Below the pieces are notes generated by a model, which was not told the origin of the DNA, ran no database searches, and saw only the letters and a list, made by a program, of their open reading frames with translations. A stretch of DNA of 64,000 bases, from NCBI GenBank assembly GCA_900660155.1, contig CABFPE010000009.1:2453898-2517897 (forward strand), given 5' to 3'. The position numbers were made by a program, and so were the translations under genes. Source of the stretch: Hofstenia miamia. Taxonomy: Eukaryota; Xenacoelomorpha; Acoela; Hofsteniidae. Position 1 is the first letter of the stretch. The number at the start of each line of letters is the position of its first letter. Below, piece after piece: positions 12,877 through 24,800 of the stretch.

Positions 12877-15800
12877 TTTATTTATTTATGTCTCCCGCTA
12901 AATGTTTATTAAGAACCTCATCCATGACCGCGTTTCCAAACATAAATCTTTGAAATTTTACAGGGGTAATGCTCTTTAATTTTGGGGAAAAAGTNNNNNN
13001 NNNNNNNNNNNNNNNNNNNNNNNNNNNNNNNNNNNNNNNNNNNNNNNNNNNNNNNNNNNNNNNNNNNNNNNNNNNNNNNNNNNNNNNNNNNNNNNNNNNN
13101 NNNNNNNNNNNNNNNNNNNNNNNNNNNNNNNNNNNNNNNNNNNNNNNNNNNNNNNNNNNNNNNNNNNNNNNNNNNNNNNNNNNNNNNNNNNNNNNNNNNN
13201 NNNNNNNNNNNNNNNNNNNNNNNNNNNNNNNNNNNNNNNNNNNNNNNNNNNNNNNNNNNNNNNNNNNNNNNNNNNNNNNNNNNNNNNNNNNNNNNNNNNN
13301 NNNNNNNNNNNNNNNNNNNNNNNNNNNNNNNNNNNNNNNNNNNNNNNNNNNNNNNNNNNNNNNNNNNNNNNNNNNNNNNNNNNNNNNNNNNNNNNNNNNN
13401 NNNNNNNNNNNNNNNNNNNNNNNNNNNNNNNNNNNNNNNNNNNNNNNNTATACATAGGGGAGATTTTCAACAAAAATGTTTTAAGTTTCTATGCCTTTTT
13501 TATGAAAATCTTTGATATCATTGGATTGATATTTTCTATAGAAATCTACATCAATACCCACTAACAACTTGTGTATCCATTTTAGGAATTTTTATGCGTA
13601 GATATAGATTTCTAAAATTAAAATTTGAATGTTTGGCTTGCCCTCTGCCCAAAAATCGATATTAAATTTGTATTGGTTTGTCTGTCCTTATCGCTAAGAA
13701 AATTGATGTTACAACTGCAATAAGGAGTTCTATTTCATCAACAAAGATATACAACAAATAAGTGGCAACCTGAGGAAAGAAAAATGCGTGTGGTTTGGCA
13801 CACGGCCAAAGAACTGCAAAAAATATTATGGGATGGTAAACGAAAAATTGCCAAGAGGAAAAAGATACTAGAAACGTTAGAACATCACTCGCTCTAGACA
13901 GTGTTGAAGCTCTACTAATGATTGTGGAAGAAATTACCTTTCATAAATGTCTACTACAAATTATTAAACTGTATAGGATTACAAGTTGCTTTCAAATTCA
14001 AATAAAAATTAGTAATGGTATTTCATTGAAACCTTCTCATGTATGTTTTAGATAAAGGGGCCGCTTTTGAAAATCCGAAAAAAATAGAATAGCGCAAAAC
14101 TTCTCGTCCCATCAATATTAAATAATTCTATGAAGGCGTTAAATACAAAAAAATTGAATAAGGAAGTTGTACAGCATGTTGAAACTAACTACGAAGAATG
14201 CTACTTAATATTAGTAAAAATAATTGAGCTTTGATTGAATAGCAATAATTTCTACAGTGGAGGAACAAGTGTAGGCAGTTGCCCCCCTCTATTATAAAAT
14301 AAATTATTCAGAAAAAGGCTCCATAAATTTTTTTAGCTTAAACATTAAAAGTGCTGTTTTTTAGTTTAGGTGCTTGGTAATAAATGTAACTGGCCCACCC
14401 CGCTGCCAAAGTTTGTTCCGCTGCCACTGATATTCTAATTAACGTATTAGTTCTGATCATAATTGTAAAAGCAGTTAGCGATGCCATACAATGATATAAG
14501 GCTAATATTTGGTTGTACAATTTTACAATACGCTCATAAACGAACTGAAGTTCTCGTTAAGACTTCAACTTATTTGTATACATTTATCCCATTAGCTCAA
14601 ATTTGAGGCACACTACGTAAGAGTACTATGACTATACTGTATTAGGTAAAAAAAGATTGGTATTGTAATGAATAAGAACCTATATTTACCCTGAATACAA
14701 ACATACAAAGTATAAAGTACGTGACGAATTTTACACTTTCAACATTTGTCTAAGATTAAGATTGTGAAAAAGAACGAAAATATTTTTTTTAGTATCACTA
14801 TGTAGCGCAATAAACTTTTTAAAATATAAGGGCAACATAAAAAATAGGCTACCAATATCTTAGAAGATTCAGATGTATCTTTTTTGCATTATCAAATATT
14901 CTCTCAACGTGTATTGCATTGTTGTGAATGACCTTACTATATTCCTTTCAAAGCCTCTGAATGTTTCTTCGAGCACGTAGAAGCTATTTTATTGAATGAT
15001 AGAATTCGATTTCTCGAGCGGAGTCAAAATTTGCTTTCAAGCCTAACTCTACGCTCAGCAATCTGCAAATTAAATGAGTAAAGCTCTGCAACCCATACTA
15101 ACTAAATGTGTTACTAAAAAATTTTATAAATGCATCAATTGTGAAATTATCATTAGTGTCCTAGGACATATGGAACAGCCTATTGTCATTTTGTTTATTT
15201 TAAACCACCAGTTGTCTAAAATTTAGTTACACATATTTATTTTATTTCTGTACTACCACAAATTTTGCATTTGAAAATGGAAATCAGGAAAGAAATGTAG
15301 AGATTTATAGCCGATGCCGGTAATATTAAACCAATTTCAATTGCTTGCTTAAGTGGAAGTCAAAAGGAAAAAAGTAGCTAGGTAACAAGTTTTTTTGTAT
15401 ATTCATTTAATTTTTTTAACAAAAATGAAAAACTATTTTGCTAAAAATATGTTGACGTCAGCAAAAAAAACATTACACCTTTATTGCGAGAAAATAACTC
15501 CACTCCTTCCCATTATCGACCTGTGATGTTATTTTGGAAAACGATTGTGAACTTTTCTGACATAAAAGAGAAAAACGCTTTATTTGCATATGGAGATTCC
15601 CTGTTAACTAGCAAATTGTAGGTGAAAACTCTAAGCTTAAGTATAATGAAAAAAAATCAAATTTCGAAAAAAATTGAAGAAATTGTTTGAATTGTCTGTG
15701 TAATGGGCAAACAGTCAATTAAAAAAATGTTCGAATTATGAACAATTCTAATGTATGAATTTTTGTCAAGATTGAAGCTCCATAATCATAATTTTTATGT

Positions 15801-18800
15801 TCCATTGTAATGGATTTTTAGAATTTTGCTGAAATCACAGTTAATTGTGTTGAACAATTTGTTGATTATTTATAGAATACATAACAATGAAGTCATTCTT
15901 GTTACTTACTTGACTAAGTACACATGCAATTGACGATAGTGCCAACGATAATGACAATCCTACATTTTTGACAATGCCTTCACTGAAAAAAGTTAAGAAA
16001 ATGCTAGGAACATAGTAGGCTGTGTAGAAAAAGCAGAAGCTCAAAACGTCAATCTCAAGAATCTAAATGCCTGTTTAATTCATGATAATTAAATACATAA
16101 ATATAAATATATACATGTATATAATATTTACTGATATTGTTTATTGATTTAGGGAAATGGGGTGGAATGTGTAAATAGTCTGACAAGGATGTGGAACAAC
16201 GTGGAAGGACGTGTAGAAAATATAAAAGTTGTTCTCTAGTTCATAGCAACATCGGAATTAGGAATTTCAAAGCTGAACTAGTTTGCAATTGTGTTAAGCC
16301 AAATACCAATATTTTGTCTTGCCGTAAAAGGAACAATGCATTATTTTTGAAGAAAAATTCGCTAAATTTTTTCTCATAGAATACAGTTTTAAATTTCTAT
16401 GCTTTTTCGAAAATCAAATCTCCGGTATCAATTTTTTACTTTTTGAGTGGTTTTTTTATTATTTTTAAGAGAATTGAACTCATCAGTTTGCAATTCAAGC
16501 CATTTCCTTGAAATGAAAGGCTTAGTTGCAATTAATTAATTCAAAGGCCCATATGTATCGCTAAAGACATTGAAAATCATGCCAGTTTCCGATTGATAAT
16601 ATTTGAAATTCAAATAATAGAATATTATTGATTCTTCAGGAGAGTTACAATTGATTTTTTAAACTATTTCTAATTTTTTGAAATTTCATGTTTTGTTTGT
16701 ACAGTCATACGTCATATCTAAGCGTATGAGGCGAACAAAACACATCTGCAATTGTTTAAGCACTTCGTTTCATTTTGCATTGAGTAAAGATCCCACTTAA
16801 AAAATTGGGCAATTCATAATAAGCAATAAATGTTCTACATTTTAAAATCAAATATTATTTCCAATGTAGGATTTCCAAAAATCTACTACACTTTAATACT
16901 TGCAAAGCTTGTTATTTGTTAGGCTACCATCAAAATGATCCTCTATTTTTTGTTTTTTCGAAGAAAATGCAATGATAATATGGCTTCAAAGATCAAAATT
17001 GTTATTTTTTATATTGACTACCTTGACGAAATTTGGAATGAAACCTCTGTTTTACTATTATTTGTTTAACTTCAAATCGCCACTATGCGATCACAGTAGG
17101 CTGTGGAATTCTTCAAATATATTATAAGAAGTTCAATCAATTCAACAATAATTACGCCATCTATCGATGAGAAACTAACTAAAGAATATTGGATTTAATA
17201 TGTAATAGCGATCAATCCGACACAAAAAATTAAGTAAAACAATAAATTAACAAAATATTTTGACAAAAATGCACAAAATGTGGAAGTTCGAAAAATAAAG
17301 GGATTTGTTAAAACTATGTTGGGATCACCGAAGACTGACTATACACTGGAATCTTCATGATACCATGTTCTTCTCAGTTATTTCCTTAAGATTTAATTTT
17401 TCATTAGGTGCTGTCGCTGAACTTTACATTTAATTACTCCCCTGATGTTTTCTATGTAGTTGCAGTCCGGACTTATACCCACCCATTTCATGCTCGTATG
17501 CGCAGTTCATATTTCCATATTTGAACCTGACTCGATCTATGGGAAGGAGCTAAATTTTGAGGACATTAACTTGAAAATGTAGGCACAGCATCTTATACTA
17601 AGAGTTTTATGTATCAAGACGAATTAATGTTTTTATTTGGTTGAAGAAAACGGAGCCTCCCAATAATTTGTCGGAAGAACACCCCCAAATAGAAAATTTT
17701 GTCGTTGTTTCAAAGAGGGTCTAATGTATTGTGAGACGTCAGTAGATTGGTTGCTATTGGCCAAACTAGGTTGTTATAATATCTATTTTGATGTTTGTAA
17801 ATTTTGAGTTGTTTTAAAATTTAATTTTTGCATATAAAACAGATTTATGTTTGTTACTACAGAATAGTTTGTTTTATATTCAAGATAGTGTTGCGGCCGT
17901 GGCCTTCTTTAATGAATTGTAATTGTTATCAATTGAGAGTGATGTAGCAAAATTATTAGTTGATATTAGTAAAAAAGCAATATAAGTGTCTTCATAAATA
18001 CGTGGGAATTTTGAAATATCTACAGAAAATACAAGGAAGGTTCCTTGATAAACACACATTTCGAGAAACAAAATAAAGTCTATTCAATCTAACCAATGCA
18101 ATGTCTTTTGATTTTTGCAGTTATTTCTATATTATTATTCTGCAATACAATTTTGCTTGATGATTGTCCTTTACCCTCAAATGACAATTGGGGTCCTTTT
18201 AACCCAGAATCAATTCCTAAACTTCTTGCCATTTTTTTATATTTTTTTTTATATATTTATTGTAATTTTTATATATAGCTTTAAAAAGTGTTCTCAAAAT
18301 TTGAAAGTTGATAAAAATTTGCTGTATAAATAGCCAGGTGAATTTTCTTAATAGTTATTTGAGGGTTAAATTAATAGTCACTTTCATAAGATATAAACAG
18401 TCATTGTAAACCATGTAGATATGGAATTCAGAAATCGACCATATCCAGTAAATCTATTGGGACTTGCATTTTAACGTTTTTAGTGTTTTACTATTCAGAC
18501 CGTTGCTATAATGTCAGAATTACTTAGATTTTAGTAAAGACTATGATAAATTGCCTCATTTTTTACTCCTTTCTAGATTAGAAAATTTAGGTTTTGAGTA
18601 TGATAATGATCTTTTTATTTATAGCTATCTTTCCAAACTATATGATGAGCGAAGATGTTATTATTGGTCATCTTCTTCAAATAAGTATTGATTCCATTAA
18701 CTGCATTTATAATAATAATTCCTCATGAATGTTATATGTTGATTTTAGAGATTATTCATGCAACCACGAATTACCCTAAAAAATCTTGTGACATCGTTTA

Positions 18801-21800
18801 TCAATTCTTGTCAATCACGCGCCTTTCATTACTTCACATAATGTAAAACCTAAAATTATTACTATCTAATCTCCGTTATCTAACTCATACGCCTACACAA
18901 AATTCATTGTACTATACGTATGACTCCATCATGCCATCCTCATACACATTCTGTGCTAACTTGTTATACCATGCTATTATATGTATTACATTCTCTATTT
19001 CATTCACACATAGCACTTATTTATCACTTACCTCTGCTATTTTATGCATATAAATTTTCACTTTCAAACAGTTTGTTATCCAGTGCGTTGCTATTATCAG
19101 TTGTTCTGTTTCTTTTTTTAATCCTGACCCATTTATTCAATTGTTGCTGTTTTCTCTTGCACAGTTTTCTATATTCTTTTGGTAATTCCAATGCATTGCT
19201 TTCTGCTTGTACCTTGTTCGTCTCTCTGCCTCTTTCTTACTCTTATATGCTTTCTTTCTTTCACATTCAGATCTTATGTTTCTCAACTCCTTACTAACCT
19301 CCAGGATTAATCACTTAGGTTGTTCCCTACGTTCCATCAGTTCCAATATTTTTGCTTCAACAGTTTCCTCAGCAATTAAAAGTCAATTCCTCCTTGATGA
19401 TATACAGCCTGACCACTTAAGTAGAATGATTTTTACTATTAAACTCCTGATTATAATGCGTTGTTGTCTCCACCAGTGACAGAGGGCAGCAATACGTTGG
19501 CACTGTCATACTAGTGTAGAAAACAACACATGGGTGCATTGCCGAAGACACATGATAAATACGGTGTTAATTTTAGCATTGAAACACATTATACTTGTGA
19601 CATTTAAATATAATCGTTCTTTTTATTAAAGTGCAATCTTTTCACTGATATTTTTATTTATCTTCTTCAGTTAATTCTCACTCCAACTAACTATTTGTGC
19701 AGAAAGTATCAATGTAATCAAATAATGCAAACACTATAAATGCCACTACTCGGTCATTCCTGCTTAACTTATAACCCATGCCTGTCTACTCAGTTTTTTT
19801 GTAATTAGAATTAAACAAACTAGTAGCAATTGTCTTCATTCCACAAATTTTTTAGTGACGAGACTGGTTATGATAATTACTATCTGTGCATATATTAAGC
19901 AAAAACCCTAACTCCTTAACTGCTGCTAAATTATTGTGAAATTTTTAATCATTACTCATGTACAAAGATATTTTACCAATGTCAAATGAAAAATTCATAT
20001 GATATGAAATATGTTTATGCAAGCATCGTCTCTCACTTAAAGTTATAAATTTTGCACTTTCTCAAGTGTATTTTATATGTTGATATTATGAAATATGTAA
20101 TGTATTAAACTTTTCAAAATTACTTATTTCTTAAATTTAAAAATGATTTACAAATTTCAATTATTGATAACAAAAAACATTTTAGGAATGAATTAATCTG
20201 TAACTTGGTATCCAACATTAGCCGTTGCAAAATCAGCAATAAACTAATAAAACTACCCGATTTGTTGAAATTAATCTGCATTATGAATGGTTGCTTAACT
20301 TACGTCTATAATTCTTTTCGACAATGATGATGGAATATCAAACGCAAAGTATGCACCTAAACTTACAATAATTAACAAAAATATCATAAAGTTAACAGAG
20401 AGACATAGCAAAAGTTCATTTTTCATATTCTGAATTTATCCTTAATTATCTTAGTTTTTTAAGCAATAATGTAGATATATAGTTTTACAGGCTATGAATT
20501 TATATTGCAATGTGTTCAAGAACATCAAATCGTGTTTGCAGTCATAACAGGAGAACATCCAGCTGAAAATCTAAATGTCCAATTAAATTTGATGTCAAAG
20601 TTTACATCAGTCACGCACCAATTATCAGTGCTGTAAGTGGGTTATATTTTTGGGACCAAAACCAAATAACTTTCACCAAAAACGGATTCATTTCAGCCTA
20701 GCCCAAAAAGAAGAAATCAAAATCTGGACCAACCCATTTAAACCCAACCCAAGCACAGCTGCATTTAAAATTTCCCCAAGCAACCAATTTTAAGCTTTGG
20801 AACTTTCATCCTTATCTGATATCTTCCGATGCTGAAGCATCAACGCATTTGATTCTCTGAAAAATATTATCGATGATGAATGTTACCTATCGTTTGGAAA
20901 ACTTACGACAACTCATAATCCTCTTTTTAAAATATGACCTAATCAAGTGTTTTTCAACCTTTCTTGGACTGTGAATGTGACCTCTAAATACTATTTCCAA
21001 TGTTGTGACGACTCCCAACTCTTTAATGTCAGAAATTTTGTAAACTAAAATTGTCGAAAACTTCCTCAAAATTTTTGCGATTTTGACAGATTTGGTATCA
21101 TTTAAACCTTTTTTCCAGTTCAATGCAAAGATTCAAGCTTTTAATAGCATGCAAAATTTAACTGATTTATTGTAAGAACTAAGACAATCGCGAAGGAATG
21201 AAAACCGCTTACCTAAACCACTTTCGTAAGGACGTGGCACAATTCAACCCATTCCATATTATGACCTAATGATAACATTAAGACTACATTAAATTGAGCA
21301 TGTATTGCCTAAAGCATATTCTAGTGTTGTTTGCATATAAAAAATGTAGTATTGATGGTTTTCAACAGAATAATGAAATTCTAAACATTTTCGGAAGAAC
21401 CGTTCCAGAATGACTTAGAACATTCAATTTGATTTGGATTCAAAGTCTCATAAGCTTTTTCAAGAAATAGAGGACTTAGACCTTATTCAGCCCTAAAGAT
21501 GAAATTTGACTCCAATAAAATGGTTAGACATTTTTTGATCTTAAAACCATACTAAATATTTCCAAAATTTGCTTTTCCTGATTTAAGCACACTTTGAAAT
21601 GCGCTTTGGCCAAAACAAAAATTTTCACTATTAGTTTTACGAGCCCTAATCATTAGTAATATGGAAGCACTTGTGCTACTACATATATTTCAAGAAACAG
21701 ATTTTTTTATTTTGAATTACAATATAGAATACAATGCTTAGTTTAGAGAAGAGCTAAAAGGTAAATAAGCGAATGGTCACCACCTTCACAAAATTTGATT

Positions 21801-24800
21801 GTTCCATTGGTCAATATCACTTCATAAATTAGATGAAATTCAATAGCTACTGGGTGTTACATAGGTAAAGTGCGTTAATAAGGGGCAGCAACATGGCTGT
21901 TTTACATTTTTAATTTAGATGTAAAAAATGAAATAGCTCTCAAAATAGATTTAGCTTGTGTGAATATGGAAAAAATGAAAGTGAAAATTCACGCCAATCA
22001 GCCCCCTGGTTCCTTTCTTGTACTTAAAATTTACCAATGTCTTGCAAATCATTTGCCATTGTCTTTAACTAGGCCAATTATTTTACTTCAAAAACAAAAT
22101 GTAAAACCATGCACAAAATGCATGTGTATGCGTATACAGGGGTGTACCCAAGTCTACTGGAAAAGTTTTTTAGCAAAATAAAAGATTTATGTTTCAATTA
22201 TGCTAAGTAAAAATGAAAGCCGGAAAATTGCAAACACAATTCGGATAATTGCATGCACAATTCGGATAATTGAATGTATACTTCAGATATTTGGAGGGGA
22301 AAAACTGTAGTCTCCGGAAAATAAAATATAATTATTTTAGTGGGAAAGAATCATATATTTTTCTATTAAGATGTATTAATCGAGATAATTTTAACAAAAC
22401 AAACTGAATGCAATAATGATGGAATCTATGAATATGTGTCGGCGAAGTTGGTAGTTTTTTTATTACACAGTTACACTATGTCTTAGAGGCAGTATTGAAG
22501 TTGGCTAAAAATATGTGACTTCTAAGAATATCCTTAGTTGAAGTTCATAAGGCTCTTAGGCAGTGTTTCATCTAGCCTATGTCTATAGCTGTTATTCATT
22601 TCTGGATGTGGCAACAAATGACAAAAATGAACTGTTCATAATTTGATATTTCACTCAGAACAAGCATTCGCCTCAGAGCTGTAAATGGGATGAGTCAGAT
22701 TTCTTGCTAATTTTTTGGTTTAGGCCAATGCTTCAAGGTGATGTGTGTCATGATTAAATAATTGAATGACATCATGTATGTATGCTTGTAAGAGAGTTAT
22801 ATTTTGTTTTGTGAATTCTAAAATCATTATTTTTGGTAGTATTTATGTATTTTTACTTCTTAGTGCAGTTTATATGTGTTTCCATTTCAAATTTTTTTGT
22901 ATAAAAGAAACCTGTAGAAGTAGTGAAATTGTAGTTGGCACATATCTGAGTCACTGTTTGACACAACTTTGGAGTTGTTCAAAAAATTAGAAACTAAATA
23001 GAACTTTGGTTGGGTAGGTTTGAAATTTATTAGTTGAATTTTGAGTCAATATTTACAGACCTATTTGTGACCTGAATCACATTTGACGGATACAATACAG
23101 TCACCGACCTCTCAATATCATATCAATTGATACGTCCATGGATAAAACTAAAAAACCCTTAAATGGACTTTTATGAATAGGATATATAAATTATAATTTC
23201 ATTGCCATGATCAAAATATTTTAATGGTGATTAGGCATAATATTTTGTTATTTTATGGCGGATGATTATCAATTAATTTGAATCAAAAGGTGAAAACCAC
23301 TGATCTAAAGAGTCATCGTTTTTATATGGAAAGCTATATATCATACTTCCAGATAATCATAAAAACTATTACATTTCTGGTTAAAGGTTCATAAAAGATC
23401 CCACCAAAATTTAATAATAATGGGATAAAACATGGATTTATATAATTTCCTTATAGAAATCCATTGGATTCTGTAATAGGATCTAGTTAAAATTGAGCTC
23501 TTTTATCAATGCAATTGCACTGTTAAAATTCTTTTGAAATTCTTCGTGAATTAATTATTTATTTCTAATTTTAAAAAAACCTGAATTCTGGGCTAATCCT
23601 AATATTTGAAAGAAGTTAAAAATTATATTATCAACTGTCAAAACATTAGAGTATAAAATACTTAAAATAGGGGTTAAAATATATTAAAGATTTACTAAAT
23701 ATGCAATATCATATACATTATACATATATTATGCATAAAGTAATTTATTTACGTTTACAGAACTAAGCGTGATTGGAGTTTTCCCAAGTACAAAACTACT
23801 TTCCTTGCATACGAAATATCACCACATATTATCAGATTTGCTGATATTTTTATTTTGTAATAAATATGAAATCTAGGATCATTTATTATTTGTGAATTAT
23901 GCACTTTTACGTCTGGGGCCTTTCGATTAAATTATTACTAAATTTTGGTAGAGAGGAAAGTAAGCCCCTGCTTCAAAAGTGTAATGGTGAAAACAATAAT
24001 CAAGAGCAAGTTTGAATGACTTAGGGGTTGTCAATGCTAGTTACAAAAAGGGTATTTATTGAAAAATAGACATAGCTACATATTAACTCACCCTTAAACA
24101 TATGCAGTCAATTTATTTTCATTGTCGAAAGCATTAAGATATAGTGCAAAATTGGAGGATACATTTGAGTTAACAGTGACAGATAACTGCAATAATTTGA
24201 TTGTACCCATCTTTTGTAATTAAGTAAAGGCAAATATGCACTAATAATTTGTAATTAAGCTTGAGAAAAAATGCAATTATTTTTTTTACTAAATCAATAA
24301 GCTTTTTGTAATTCTTAGCTTTAGAAAACTTTGTCAGTTGTCAGCTAATGTTTTTGTGATTACAAGAAATTTTGCCACTAATTTTTGCATTCCACTTGAA
24401 ACAAGTGTCCACACATCAATAATGGAAAATTCCATTTTTTGAATTCATAATAATTATAAATCTATGTGAAAGCTATAATTGAATCATGTACAATTATAGA
24501 TTCCATTCAAGAATGTTCAAATATTTGGTAATGAAATATGAAGCAGAACAGCTTTGCACAACTCTGTATTATAGTGAGAAGTACAAATTTGATATCATCT
24601 AGCATAGATGGTGACAATTTATTGCTTAGTTGTCTTAGCATCTACTCTACTATTAAAAATTGTAATACGTGTTTATATGCTTTACACTAAAATGCTGATG
24701 GATCATTTATTTTTTCTCAATTTGATATTTTACATACTAATCGTAAGATTCTGCAGACTAAGGATTTCCTTGGTCCCACTCCCATTTAATCTCAGTGGAT

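Noticed and set aside
12969-13515. Frames of over 160 codons around 13 kb
   Set aside because: They consist of unknown bases in the assembly gap.
18920-19297. Hydrophobic plus-strand frame that looks like a membrane protein
   Set aside because: It mirrors the antisense of the REL LINE, as shown by the similar frame at 51959-52534.
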